From Filobacillus milosensis (GTDB lineage Bacteria; Bacillota; Bacilli; Bacillales; Alkalibacillaceae), in the NCBI RefSeq assembly GCF_004402015.1, contig NZ_SOPW01000001.1:186001-250000 (forward strand): a stretch of 64,000 bases of DNA. Reading direction: 5' to 3'. Within the stretch, counting starts at the first letter, position 1. Each line of letters begins with the position of its first letter. The position numbers and the translations under genes were made by a program. The notes beneath the pieces were generated by a model. That model had not been told where the DNA came from, did no database searches, and worked only from the letters and a program-made list of their open reading frames with translations. Of the stretch, positions 55,861 to 64,000 are shown piece by piece.

Positions 55861-55992
55861 CGCAATCCTCCATTCCTAGTTCATCTAATACCTATCTTAC
55901 CATTGATTAATTATTAATTGAATTGCCTCGGTTTTATCAGATTATAATTATAATAACAAGAGTGATATAATAATTAAAAGGAGGTCTAATTT

Positions 55993-56442
55993 ATGGCATT
56001 TGAATATCATGATATTGTCATTGCTGTTGATGGTTCTAAAGCATCTGACTTCGCGTTTCAAAAAGCTATTGATATTGCAAAGCGAAATCATGCTAAATTA
56101 ATTATTTCACACGTAGTAGATACTCGAGTATATTCCACCATAGAAGCTTATGACAGAAGTGTATCAGATCGAGTTCAAAATGATGCTCTTGAGTTATTAA
56201 AAAGCTATGAAGAACGTGCTTCAAAAGCAGGTGTTTCTAACGTTGTCATTGATATTGAACACGGTTCACCAAAAGTAAAAATCGCAAAGGAAGTTGCTCC
56301 AAGGCACGGAGCCGACCTCATTATCTGTGGTGCAACTGGAATGAACGCCGTAGAGCGATTTTTTATCGGTAGCGTATCTGAACATATTACGAGATATGCT
56401 AAAGTCGATGTACTTGTTGTTAGACCTGAAGAAAATAAATAA
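55993..56442 (+). CDS. Universal stress protein (UspA family)
   Basis: This 149-aa UspA-fold protein starts HDIVIAVDGSKASDFAFQKA and ends with the ATP-binding motif ICGATGMNAVERFFIGSVSE continuing HITRYAKVDVLVVR (G-2x-G-9x-G-S/T type). Such proteins bind ATP and support survival under stress, but the mode of action is unclear. AAAGGAGG precedes the ATG. It is single and ends at its own terminator. Confidence 0.93.
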   Translation: MAFEYHDIVIAVDGSKASDFAFQKAIDIAKRNHAKLIISHVVDTRVYSTIEAYDRSVSDRVQNDALELLKSYEERASKAGVSNVVIDIEHGSPKVKIAKEVAPRHGADLIICGATGMNAVERFFIGSVSEHITRYAKVDVLVVRPEENK

Positions 56443-56456
56443 GTTGAATACTACTC

Positions 56457-56486
56457 GAGGAGATATTAATCTCCTCTTTATTTTTC
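56457..56486 (+). terminator. Terminator of the universal stress protein gene
   Basis: The perfect 8-bp stem GAGGAGAT/ATCTCCTC (56457-56464 and 56469-56476) with a 4-nt loop is followed by TTTATTTTT. It also faces the end of the convergent ecsC-type gene. Confidence 0.85.
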
Positions 56487-57287
56487 AATTAAATGTCTGT
56501 ACTGATAATACCTCTTAGCAAAATTAGTGACTTCTTTCGATAATTTGTAATTTGATAAAGCCCCAATCCCCACGCTAATTAATGGCACACCCTGCACCAG
56601 CTTTTTTCTGAACATAACAATCGCTAATGTTTTGAATACTTGATTAAGTGGTTGCTCGATCCAGGTCTCGTCAGTTAATAAATCTTCACTTTCCATAATA
56701 GTGGTTAATGATGAAGTCTCTTCTTTCAACTGGTGCCAAGCATCATATTGGAACCTTTTTGGTAAAATGCCGCCATGTAACACTTTCAAAGCAACGACCA
56801 TTTCTATTGGATTATTCATATCGTAACCAAAACTACTTCCAATTAATTGTACACTTCTTAGGTTCATCGTTAGCATTAAAGGGAAATCAGCGCTTAATAA
56901 CAACCAACCTCCAGTTCCTGTTATACCACCTTGAGTTAAAGAATATATACGGCTTCTGGATAACTGCTGATTAGCCAAATAAGTTAGTTGTTCAATGGAT
57001 AAGTTTTGAAGGTCTGTAATTGTCTCAATATCTTCATCAAAAGATCTTGCTGTTTGTAGGATTCTTTCTTTAGCTGTAATCTGAGAGCTAGTTCCTTGAA
57101 GAAATGCGTAAGTATACAAAAACCACTGATCCATCATACTGAAAAATTTCTGTTGATAATTCGGTGGTATTTTAGAAAATGAATTTTGAACCCACATTTC
57201 ATACATTCTTTCAAAATCATTTGTATTATATTGTTGTAATTCTTCTTCCCACTTATTGATTGATCGTTTAACACGTTCCTCTCCCAT
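56478..57287 (-). CDS. EcsC family protein
   Basis: This 269-aa protein belongs to the EcsC family, named after the gene next to the EcsAB ABC transporter in B. subtilis; its function is unknown. Recognisable parts are the N-terminal helical region and QGGITGTGGWLLLSADFPLM followed by LTMNLRSVQLIGSSFGYDMN. The ATG at 57285-57287 is 6 nt after AGGAGG; a longer frame lacks a ribosome binding site. It stands in the place of ackA, the gene downstream of ytxK in B. subtilis. Confidence 0.82.
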   Translation of the reverse strand: MGEERVKRSINKWEEELQQYNTNDFERMYEMWVQNSFSKIPPNYQQKFFSMMDQWFLYTYAFLQGTSSQITAKERILQTARSFDEDIETITDLQNLSIEQLTYLANQQLSRSRIYSLTQGGITGTGGWLLLSADFPLMLTMNLRSVQLIGSSFGYDMNNPIEMVVALKVLHGGILPKRFQYDAWHQLKEETSSLTTIMESEDLLTDETWIEQPLNQVFKTLAIVMFRKKLVQGVPLISVGIGALSNYKLSKEVTNFAKRYYQYRHLIEK

Positions 57288-57313
57288 TGATATCCTCCTC
57301 AAAGATATTGATA

Positions 57314-57337
57314 AACCAGCCCTCAAGTGAGGACTGG
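57314..57337 (-). terminator. Hairpin between ytxK and the ecsC-type gene
   Basis: ACCAGCCCTC pairs with GAGGACTGGT (one mismatch) across a 4-nt loop, 6 nt after the ytxK stop codon. No T run follows, so it may be an attenuator or mRNA-end stabiliser. Confidence 0.45.
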
Positions 57338-57342
57338 TGTGA

Positions 57343-58326
57343 TTAACGATCGTTGTTAAACCAACTATTCATTTGTTGTAAGACACTTTCCATTGCTTCT
57401 GCATCTTTAAACGACGGGAGCTCTGCTAATAATACCTTCTTAGGGTCTTTTGTGTCTTTCCCCTTTTTCTGAAGGATAAAAATACTTTTTTGCATTTTTT
57501 CATTTTTAAACATCGTTTCAGGCAGCTGCAAGAGACCCACAATATGTGCGTGCTCTTTCAAGAATGACTGAAGTTGATCCTTTTGATCACTTTCAAATAA
57601 AAAGCTTGGTACAACGAAGAACAAATAACCGCCATCATTAGTATATTTAAGACTTTGTTCAATAAATAGATGGTGAGCATAGGAATATCCTTCTTCAGCC
57701 TTTAATTCGTAGCCAAATGCTGTATGATCATCTGGATAATAACCTACTGGCAAATCAGATACAACCACATCAACCGAATCTAATAATATTGGTTTTAAGC
57801 TATCTTGATGAAAGTATTCAATTTTTTTTTCTTGTAAATTGGTATTACTATAAGCTAAACGAATAAGGGTTGGATCTACTTCACTTCCATATGCTTTAAT
57901 CGAAGAATCCTTTTCTTGTTGATTTATAACAGCTAAAAGTAAATTAGCTGTTCCGCAGGCCGGGTCAAAAAGAGAAAATCCTTTTTTCTCCCCAATAAAG
58001 CGTTGAACTAAATATCCAATAAACATCCCTACTGTGTCTGGCGTAATATAGTGATGTTGTTGTGTCGTTCCTTTCATACCTTTTAAAATGGCTAACTGCA
58101 AGGATTTCCTTCTTACTTCTAATGGGTAGTCATTATATTGAGTCTTATTTAACTGATTATTAAGCTTCTGCTCATAATCCTCTTCTAAGTCTTCAGGTAA
58201 GTCTCTGTAAAACAGTAACTCACTTGCCGCAATTAATGCATCTAAATATGGAACCTCTTCTTGTTTAGCTATGATATCCGTTGTCTCATCTATCCATGTA
58301 AATAATTCTTCGATTTGTTTTTCCAA
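57343..58326 (-). CDS. ytxK: YtxK, class I SAM-dependent methyltransferase-like protein
   Basis: This 327-aa protein resembles adenine-specific DNA methyltransferases. FSLFDPACGTANLLLAVINQ is the SAM motif, and VVVSDLPVGYYPDD replaces the N6-adenine NPPY/F box with DLPVGYY, as in the YtxK family. It is therefore probably not a restriction-modification enzyme. The start is TTG (58324-58326), 6 nt after GGAGGGA. In B. subtilis ytxK neighbours ackA and tpx, and neither is present here. Confidence 0.88.
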   Translation of the reverse strand: MEKQIEELFTWIDETTDIIAKQEEVPYLDALIAASELLFYRDLPEDLEEDYEQKLNNQLNKTQYNDYPLEVRRKSLQLAILKGMKGTTQQHHYITPDTVGMFIGYLVQRFIGEKKGFSLFDPACGTANLLLAVINQQEKDSSIKAYGSEVDPTLIRLAYSNTNLQEKKIEYFHQDSLKPILLDSVDVVVSDLPVGYYPDDHTAFGYELKAEEGYSYAHHLFIEQSLKYTNDGGYLFFVVPSFLFESDQKDQLQSFLKEHAHIVGLLQLPETMFKNEKMQKSIFILQKKGKDTKDPKKVLLAELPSFKDAEAMESVLQQMNSWFNNDR

Positions 58327-58427
58327 CCAAAGTCCCTCCGATTTCTAAAGCGTAAAAGTACGTCATTAGCAATATTAATCTAAATATATTTTAGCAAATT
58401 TAAAGGGACTTTGACAGACAAAACAAT

Positions 58428-58904
58428 TTATTCAGGGGTATTGGTCTGATTGGATTGACGCGAGTTATTATTTTGGTTATTACCTCTTGAATCCTTGGAA
58501 CGTTGTTGAAACATACCTTGCATTTTTTCGACAGCTTGCGGAGCAAAGTCAATTAACTTTTCAATGATATGTGTACCTTCATCTAAATGAACCATTTTAA
58601 CTTCGTTAGCTCGCACAACTAAAAATCCAATAGGGTTGATGGACACACCGCCACCAGTCCCTCCACCAAACGGGTGAGAAGAGCTTCCAGATTGTTGGTC
58701 ATCCTGATTCTCTTTACCCTGCCCACCACCTTTAAACTCACTCCCACCAGCAGCAAACCCAAATCCAACTTTAGAAACTGGAAGAATGACCGTAGACTTG
58801 TCAGGTGTTTCGATTGGTTCACCAATAATGGTATTAACATCAATCATATCTTTTAAATTTTCCATTGCAGTAACCATCATGTCATGTATTGGATGTTCAC
58901 TCAT
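58428..58904 (-). CDS. ytfJ: GerW-family sporulation protein YtfJ
   Basis: This 158-aa protein has the YtfJ/GerW pattern: HPIHDMMVTAMENLKDMIDV at the N-terminus, TVILPVSKVGFGFAAGGSEF, a Gly/Ser/Gln-rich middle (about 75-105) and VSINPIGFLVVRANEVKMVH, then an Asn/Gln-rich tail. In B. subtilis the gene is expressed in the forespore, and its product is needed for normal spore germination responses. The ATG overlaps the ytfI stop by 4 nt. Confidence 0.92.
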   Translation of the reverse strand: MSEHPIHDMMVTAMENLKDMIDVNTIIGEPIETPDKSTVILPVSKVGFGFAAGGSEFKGGGQGKENQDDQQSGSSSHPFGGGTGGGVSINPIGFLVVRANEVKMVHLDEGTHIIEKLIDFAPQAVEKMQGMFQQRSKDSRGNNQNNNSRQSNQTNTPE

Positions 58905-59554
58905 TTTGTACCCACCTTTTTAATTTGTCCATACTTTTTTACAATACTGTATAATTCACGCATAATTTTACCGATTTGAAATGAGAATATACATTTAAAC
59001 TCTGTTTGATAAGTTAACCTTGAGTAATGAGGTTGGATGGTATAGGTTGGAATTGTTTCATTATGCAATACTTCCGTTAATACTGAACTGCAAATACCTT
59101 TAACTGAATATAAACAACCAGTTATGATGGCTGTATGATGAGCAGACTTTAAACCTACTAGAGTGTCCCATTTGAAATATTTAAGTTTTACAGAATACAT
59201 AGCTTTTTTAAAATGTGGGATGACATCTCTAGTAGTATGTATAACTTCATCAACCACAGTCCACTGCTTCTTGAAATCATCGATATTAAACGATTTGTTA
59301 TTCTCTTTCTCTTTGTTCATAAATTGATCTTGTTCAACAACAGCTAAAGACAAAGTATCTGTATTAATTTCCATAACAGGAATTGTACGTTTAATTTTTA
59401 TAAACTTCAGCATCTTAATTTTGATAAAAAGATCTTTTCGATGATCAGCATAAGTAAAAAATATCTCCACCGTTACTTTTGACAAAATCAAGATTAGAAA
59501 TAAAAGCAACAGCGCAACAACAACACCAATAAGAATTCCTATAAACCAAACCAA
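58901..59554 (-). CDS. ytfI: DUF2953 protein YtfI
   Basis: This 217-aa protein has one N-terminal membrane helix (about 2-24) and a beta-rich domain outside it, matching DUF2953 proteins encoded with ytfJ. TGCLYSVKGICSSVL and YTIQPHYSRLTYQTEFKCIF are typical late motifs. The start is probably TTG (59552-59554), 8 nt after AGAGG, rather than the GTG that overlaps that site. It is coupled to ytfJ by an ATGA overlap, so it is probably forespore-expressed. Confidence 0.85.
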   Translation of the reverse strand: MVWFIGILIGVVVALLLLFLILILSKVTVEIFFTYADHRKDLFIKIKMLKFIKIKRTIPVMEINTDTLSLAVVEQDQFMNKEKENNKSFNIDDFKKQWTVVDEVIHTTRDVIPHFKKAMYSVKLKYFKWDTLVGLKSAHHTAIITGCLYSVKGICSSVLTEVLHNETIPTYTIQPHYSRLTYQTEFKCIFSFQIGKIMRELYSIVKKYGQIKKVGTK

Positions 59555-59610
59555 TCCCAACACCTCTTAGACATAGGATGTATAAACATTGGAAAAATAT
59601 TCATATCCAC

Positions 59611-59644
59611 ATAAAAACTCCGTGCGATTAGTTCACACGGAGTT
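59611..59644 (-). terminator. Terminator of the amidohydrolase gene
   Basis: The perfect 9-bp stem AACTCCGTG/CACGGAGTT (59616-59624 and 59636-59644) is followed on the minus strand by TTTTTAT. Confidence 0.88.
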
Positions 59645-59648
59645 ACAT

Positions 59649-61235
59649 TTATTTCTGTTCGAAAACAATTTCTTCATTCACAATAGTTTGCTTAACTTTT
59701 ATTTCTTTTAGCTCATTTTTATTAATCTCAAAAGGATTTTTATTTAAGATAACAAAGTCAGCATAATAACCTGGTTTGATCTGTCCCTGTATATGCTCTT
59801 TTCCAATTATTTTTGCCGGATTAACTGTATAAAGTTGGATCGCATCAAATACAGACAAGCTTTCACTTTCGTTATGTGTTTGACCATCATACGAGGAAAT
59901 TCGATTGACTGCTGCATCAATACTTACCATTGGATCAACGACTTCAATTGGCGCATCAGAACCACCTCCACATAAGATGTCTTCTTTAAGATAAGTATTC
60001 CAAGGATAAGACTCTTTCGCTCGCTTTTCCCCTACACGATCAATCACCCATGGGAAATCTGACGCAACGAATAAAGGCTGGATATCCAGGATTAAAGGCA
60101 GTTCTTTTATCCTTTTAATTAAATCTGGTCTCATGATTTGTGCATGAATTATACGGTCTTTCATTCCTTTAGGCGGCGGATACTTTTCAATCAATCGCAC
60201 GATATCCTCCGCAGCCTGATCACCAATTGCATGGGCTGCGATTGGCATATTATATTGGCGCGCTTTCTTGACTAGAGCTTCAAGGCCCTCATCTGTATGA
60301 ATGGAAACTCCATTAGTCGTGGGGTCATCTTCATAAGGTTCTGATAAGAGAGCTGTACGTCCTCCTAACGCCCCATCAACAAACAATTTCATAGCGCCAA
60401 ACTCTAACCAATCATCTTGTTTTCCGGGGTCATGCCCTGCACTATGCAAATCATCTACTACTAAATGGTGTACTAATAGATGTGCACGAAATTTTTGTCT
60501 ACCTGGAATGATTTGCTTAAATGCATCATAAGTTTGTTCAAAGCTCCCATAGTAGCTTAAATCTTCACTATGACCAGAAACTATACCTTGTGACAGTAAA
60601 TCTTTAACAGACGTTTCAACTGCTTTCTTTAAAAAACTAAGGTCAGGAGTCGGCATATAGTTTTTAATAAGTTCTTGTGCTTGATCATGAAAAACACCTG
60701 TCAATTCACCTTCATGGTTTCTTTCAATTACTCCACCAGGTACATCCTCTGTTTGTTCATTTAAACCTGCAAGTTCAATGGCCCTTGTGTTTGCAACTAG
60801 CGCATGTCGACAAACTCGAGTTAAAACAACAGGCTTTCCCCCTGAAATTTCATCTAATTCATGACGGTGAATTAACACAGGATTATCCCAATTATTTTCA
60901 TTAAAGCCTTCACCAATTAACCATTGATGGTCCTTAATGTTGTTTGCCGCCTTTTTAACCTTTTGAATAACTTCTTTTCTAGAAAAAACTTCAGATAAAT
61001 CTAAGCGCAACAACTTTTCACCATGTCCAATAATATGTAAATGACTATCTATAAAGCCAGGCAATAAAGTCCCTTTAAAAGTAATCTCCTCGTCAATTTG
61101 TTCGCTATATTTATTCTTTAGTTCGTCTAATTTTCCTATATCAAGAATTGTTCCGTTCTCGGTAAATATCGCTTCAACTGTTTCATTTTCTTTAGTCATT
61201 GTATAAACCATTCCACCGTACCACAACTTACCCAA
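59649..61235 (-). CDS. Amidohydrolase (YtcJ-like)
   Basis: This 528-aa metal-dependent hydrolase of the amidohydrolase_3 group has the metal motif LLPGFIDSHLHIIGHGEK, the AAHAIGDQAAEDIVRLIEKY and HAQIMRPDLIKRI histidine sites, GGGSDAPIEVVDPMVSI with the catalytic Asp, and a C-terminal IKPGYYADFVILNKNPF. Substrates in this family are varied and cannot be predicted. The likely start is TTG (61233-61235), 8 nt after GAGGGGG; the ORF's first GTG lies upstream of that ribosome binding site. Confidence 0.88.
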   Translation of the reverse strand: MGKLWYGGMVYTMTKENETVEAIFTENGTILDIGKLDELKNKYSEQIDEEITFKGTLLPGFIDSHLHIIGHGEKLLRLDLSEVFSRKEVIQKVKKAANNIKDHQWLIGEGFNENNWDNPVLIHRHELDEISGGKPVVLTRVCRHALVANTRAIELAGLNEQTEDVPGGVIERNHEGELTGVFHDQAQELIKNYMPTPDLSFLKKAVETSVKDLLSQGIVSGHSEDLSYYGSFEQTYDAFKQIIPGRQKFRAHLLVHHLVVDDLHSAGHDPGKQDDWLEFGAMKLFVDGALGGRTALLSEPYEDDPTTNGVSIHTDEGLEALVKKARQYNMPIAAHAIGDQAAEDIVRLIEKYPPPKGMKDRIIHAQIMRPDLIKRIKELPLILDIQPLFVASDFPWVIDRVGEKRAKESYPWNTYLKEDILCGGGSDAPIEVVDPMVSIDAAVNRISSYDGQTHNESESLSVFDAIQLYTVNPAKIIGKEHIQGQIKPGYYADFVILNKNPFEINKNELKEIKVKQTIVNEEIVFEQK

Positions 61236-61370
61236 TTCAAATTCCCCCTCATTCACGTTAAAACTCTTGTAGTTGACCTTATACTACTATCATTTTATAT
61301 CCACATTCAACTTTAAACTCTTAAAATTCGTTAAAAACTTTAACACGGTAAAAAGAACTTTGAAAGCACC

Positions 61371-61399
61371 AAAAAAAGGGCAGCTTTTACACTGCCCTT
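61371..61399 (-). terminator. Terminator of the SASP gene
   Basis: The perfect 8-bp stem AAGGGCAG/CTGCCCTT (61376-61383 and 61392-61399) is followed on the minus strand by TTTTTTTGG. Confidence 0.85.
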
Positions 61400-61419
61400 A
61401 TCACTACATAATTTTTTTT

Positions 61420-61617
61420 TTATTGCCCATGCATTTGTGATTGTGCTTGTTGTACTAGACGTTTAGTGATTTCTCCTCCTACAGAACCATTAGAACGGGA
61501 TGTAGAATCAGGGCCAAGTTGTACACCAAACTCTTGAGCAATTTCAGTTTTCATCTGGTTTAAAGCAGCTTCAACACCAGGAACTACTAATTGGTTTGAG
61601 TTGTTTTGGTTTGCCAC
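61420..61617 (-). CDS. sspA: Small acid-soluble spore protein, alpha/beta type
   Basis: Alpha/beta SASPs coat spore DNA, turn it to an A-like form and protect it from UV and heat. The 65-aa protein has the two signatures: [20 protein letters not shown] with the GPR protease site region following (EFGVQLG), and [16 protein letters not shown] near the C-terminus. The start is GTG after GGAGGTG. The location beside thiI-iscS corresponds to sspA in B. subtilis. Expression should be forespore-specific (sigma-G), but no convincing promoter could be picked by eye. Confidence 0.95.
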   Translation of the reverse strand: MANQNNSNQLVVPGVEAALNQMKTEIAQEFGVQLGPDSTSRSNGSVGGEITKRLVQQAQSQMHGQ

Positions 61618-61695
61618 GGCTAATCACCTCCTCGTTAACTATTGTTAGCAACGAGAAAGTTATAATACTATGCAAAACATGGAAGGTTTTTAGCT

Positions 61696-62898
61696 TTATA
61701 ATAAGTCGTCAAAGTCGTCTTCTTCATCAGATTGTTTTGCACTAAACGTGACTGTTTCAATACTTGATAAGGCTTTTTCAATATCTTTAGAGAAATCAAT
61801 AGGTTTTTCAAACTCGTTAACCTTCTCACGTTTAGGTCGAGTTTTTGGAGATTTAGGTACGAATATAGTACAGCAATCCTCATAAGGTCGGATTGAAATC
61901 TCATATGCTTCAATTTCTTTAGAAATATCAATAATATCAATTTTATCCATTGCAACTAATGGTCGAATTATTGGATAATTCGTCACTTCGTTGATTGTGT
62001 GCATGCTTTCCATCGTTTGACTGGCTACTTGCCCTAAACTTTCACCTGTTGTAATAGATAAAATATCATTCTGTTTAGCAACCATTTCACTAATTCTTAA
62101 CATCAAGCGACGCATAATCGTCATACCATAATTCTCAGGTGCTTCTTGGAAGATTTTTTGTTGAATTTCTGTAAATGGTACTAAGTGTAACTTCACATCT
62201 CCACCATATTTAGTTAAAACACGTGCTAAATCTTCTACTTTTTGTTTAGCTCGATCGCTTGTAAAAGGAGGTGAATGGAAGTGAATGGCTTCGATTTCCA
62301 CACCACGATTCATTGTTAAATAACCAGCAACGGGACTATCAATCCCGCCGGATAACAACAGTAATGTTTTCCCAGTTGAGCCGACCGGTAATCCACCTTT
62401 TCCTTGTATTTTCTTAGCGGTAATGTATGTGGCATCATGACGAATCTCAACTCTTAATTCAACATCAGGATTATGAACATTAACTGACCAATCATCTGTG
62501 TTTCGAAGTAAATGTCCCCCAAGAATCTGATTCATTTCTTGAGAACGCACTGGAAAGTTTTTGTTTGGACGTTTTGTAGTCATTTTAAAGGTATTGCCAT
62601 TCTCAAGCATTAAAGCTTGTAAAGCAGCGTCTTTTATTTTTTCTTCATCATTTTCAACCTTCATCGCTAAACTAAATGATTGAATTCCAAAAATATCTTT
62701 ACATTCTTTTAAAATAGGTTCATGTTCTTCTCCATTCAAAAGAATGTACATGTGATCTCTTTTAGCTTGCACTTTAATATTTGTATAGGCAGATAATTTC
62801 TTCTCCACATTGCGCTTTAATATTTGGATAAATGTTTTTTTATTTTTACCTTTTAGTGCTAATTCACCATAGCGCACCAATATATGATCATATTTCAT
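61696..62898 (-). CDS. thiI: tRNA sulfurtransferase ThiI
   Basis: ThiI makes 4-thiouridine at position 8 of tRNA and supplies sulfur for thiamine. The 400-aa protein has an N-terminal ferredoxin-like and THUMP region (about 1-170, RYGELALKGKNKKTFIQ) and a PP-loop ATPase domain with LLLLSGGIDSPVAGYLTMNR. The C-terminal rhodanese domain of E. coli ThiI is absent, as usual in Bacilli. It is 5 nt downstream of the iscS-type gene, its sulfur donor. Confidence 0.96.
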   Translation of the reverse strand: MKYDHILVRYGELALKGKNKKTFIQILKRNVEKKLSAYTNIKVQAKRDHMYILLNGEEHEPILKECKDIFGIQSFSLAMKVENDEEKIKDAALQALMLENGNTFKMTTKRPNKNFPVRSQEMNQILGGHLLRNTDDWSVNVHNPDVELRVEIRHDATYITAKKIQGKGGLPVGSTGKTLLLLSGGIDSPVAGYLTMNRGVEIEAIHFHSPPFTSDRAKQKVEDLARVLTKYGGDVKLHLVPFTEIQQKIFQEAPENYGMTIMRRLMLRISEMVAKQNDILSITTGESLGQVASQTMESMHTINEVTNYPIIRPLVAMDKIDIIDISKEIEAYEISIRPYEDCCTIFVPKSPKTRPKREKVNEFEKPIDFSKDIEKALSSIETVTFSAKQSDEEDDFDDLL

Positions 62899-62903
62899 AG
62901 TTA

Positions 62904-64000
62904 TTACCCCATTACATTATCATATTGCTTAATAATTTTGTTTAATTCTTTAATGAAGACATCGATATCTTCTTCGTTTTGTTCAATATGCATACTCACC
63001 CGTAAAGATGAGTTCGCATTAAGCTCATTACTGCACGCCAAGACGACATGGCTCGGTTCATTTTGTTTTGAAGAACAAGCTGACGTCGTTGAAACATAAA
63101 TGTCTTTTTCGCCAAGTGCATGAATAAGAACTTCCGGTTTAAAACCAGGTATAGAAATATTAAAAATGTGAGCAGCTCCATTTTGTGGTGAGTTAATGGT
63201 AATTTGCTTATGGTTTTTGAGTTCATCAAATAGCCTTTGGCGTAACAACATTACATGACTATAATTCTTTTGCTTCTCTTGTGCTAAACGTATAGCTTTA
63301 GCTAAAGAAACTATTCCGGCAACATTTTCAGTGCCCGGCCTAATAGAAATTTCTTGAGAACCACCTTGAAATAAGGGCTCTAAATTAATATGTCTTTTTT
63401 TAATTAAGCAACCTGTTCCTTTTAACCCGTGAATTTTATGGCCAGAAATGGTTACCAAATCTAAGCCGTCCGCGTTATATTTTAATGGAATCTTCCCAAA
63501 ACCTTGTACATGATCTGTATGAAAAGTAACTTTAGGAAATTGGCTTAAATAGTTAGCTACTTCTTCAATTGGTTGAATACTTCCAATCTCATTATTGATA
63601 TGCATCATCGTCACAAGAATCGTTTCTTCCTTATGAGCTTTCATAAGATCATCAACCGAAATAATGCCTTGTTGATTAACAGGTAAATAGGTTACTTCAA
63701 ACCCTTCATTTTCTAGTTGCTCACAAACTTGAAGTACTGAAGGGTGTTCAATTTGAGTTGTAATTATATGATTCCCTCTATTTTTATGGGCATGTGCAAT
63801 ACCTTTAATCGCTAAATTATTGCTTTCGGTTCCGCCAGATGTAAAAATCACTTCTTGATCTGATACATTTAAAAGTTCAGCAATTTGCTTCCTCGCCTTT
63901 TTAAATAATTTCTCAACATCACCACCCATTGTGTGGATGGAAGACGGGTTTGCAAAATAATTTAAAGAAACAGACTGAAAAGTTTTTAATACTTCTGGTG
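62904..64000 (-). CDS. Cysteine desulfurase IscS/NifS-type (partial, 5' end outside the window)
   Basis: This PLP enzyme removes sulfur from cysteine. Reading continues upstream of the first in-window Met to the window edge with EVLKTFQSVSLNYFANPSSI, the normal family N-terminus, so roughly the first 15-20 residues are missing. The PLP Lys is in VTISGHKIHGLKGTGCL, and the catalytic Cys in STTSACSSKQNEPSH. The overlap of operon position with thiI matches NifZ/IscS of B. subtilis, which donates sulfur to ThiI for 4-thiouridine. Confidence 0.93.
   Translation of the reverse strand, partial: PEVLKTFQSVSLNYFANPSSIHTMGGDVEKLFKKARKQIAELLNVSDQEVIFTSGGTESNNLAIKGIAHAHKNRGNHIITTQIEHPSVLQVCEQLENEGFEVTYLPVNQQGIISVDDLMKAHKEETILVTMMHINNEIGSIQPIEEVANYLSQFPKVTFHTDHVQGFGKIPLKYNADGLDLVTISGHKIHGLKGTGCLIKKRHINLEPLFQGGSQEISIRPGTENVAGIVSLAKAIRLAQEKQKNYSHVMLLRQRLFDELKNHKQITINSPQNGAAHIFNISIPGFKPEVLIHALGEKDIYVSTTSACSSKQNEPSHVVLACSNELNANSSLRVSMHIEQNEEDIDVFIKELNKIIKQYDNVMG

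Noticed and set aside
57343-58326. YtxK as a restriction-modification methyltransferase
   Set aside because: The catalytic box is DLPVGYY instead of NPPY/F, no restriction gene is adjacent, and the neighbourhood is the standard ytxK locus.

Overview
The window is low-GC chromosomal DNA from an endospore-forming member of the Bacillaceae. The evidence is the gene order dnaB-dnaI, nrdR, gapB, coaE, ytaF, mutM, polA, phoR-phoP, mdh-icd-citZ, ytwI, ytvI, fxsA, pyk-pfkA, accA-accD, malic enzyme, dnaE, ytrH-ytrI, nrnA, ytpI, ytoI, ytkL, ytxK, ytfJ-ytfI, sspA, thiI, iscS, which is that of Bacillus subtilis with gaps. Sporulation genes are plentiful: an alpha/beta SASP, splA-splB, ytrH, ytrI, ytaF, ytvI, the GerW-type ytfJ and a coat-like gene behind a sigma-K-like promoter. 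Acidic proteins and frequent TTG/GTG starts would suit a halotolerant genus of the Halobacillus/Piscibacillus/Alkalibacillus kind; that is only an impression. No rRNA, tRNA, IS element, prophage or CRISPR array was found.

Layout. 1-11.6 kb: replication restart and initiation (dnaI, dnaB), nrdR, gluconeogenic gapB with CcpN-like boxes, coaE, ytaF, mutM, polA and the PhoPR system. 11.7-31.4 kb: an accessory block that separates phoP from mdh, which are neighbours in B. subtilis. It holds a YyaL-type protein, a GC-rich repeat, a DUF3892 protein, a Nudix hydrolase, spore photoproduct lyase with SplA, a copper/redox island (16.4-27.9 kb), membrane proteins, and a folate pair pabA / fused pabB-pabC. 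31.5-47.4 kb: central carbon metabolism (mdh, icd, citZ, pyk, pfkA, accAD, malic enzyme with its own GntR regulator) and dnaE. 47.4-64 kb: mixed strands with ytrH-ytrI, a small unknown gene, nrnA, ytpI, ytoI, ytkL, an M24 peptidase, a 21-bp tandem repeat, a 32-aa gene that is easily missed, ald, an SDR, usp, ecsC, ytxK, ytfJ-ytfI, an amidohydrolase, sspA, thiI and iscS.

The most interesting region is the copper island. It encodes a Cys-rich four-helix copper-storage protein, a multicopper oxidase, a small SHOCT membrane protein, a CcdA thiol transporter, a CPH-type (CopB) copper ATPase with a His-rich tail, a two-component system, a beta-propeller lipoprotein joined to the sensor kinase gene, and an APC-family permease. 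The oxidase, the permease and, more weakly, the lipoprotein-kinase-regulator operon share an upstream element: TGCA half-sites 11 bp apart, then a TTGGGTA-like box at fixed spacing. I propose this is the operator of the island's response regulator and defines a small envelope copper-stress regulon with an unexpected amino-acid-type permease in it. Other points are a perfect FadR-type palindrome at the malic enzyme/gntR promoter, two copies of a GC-rich palindromic repeat, and a hairpin that contains the ribosome binding site of the 32-aa gene.
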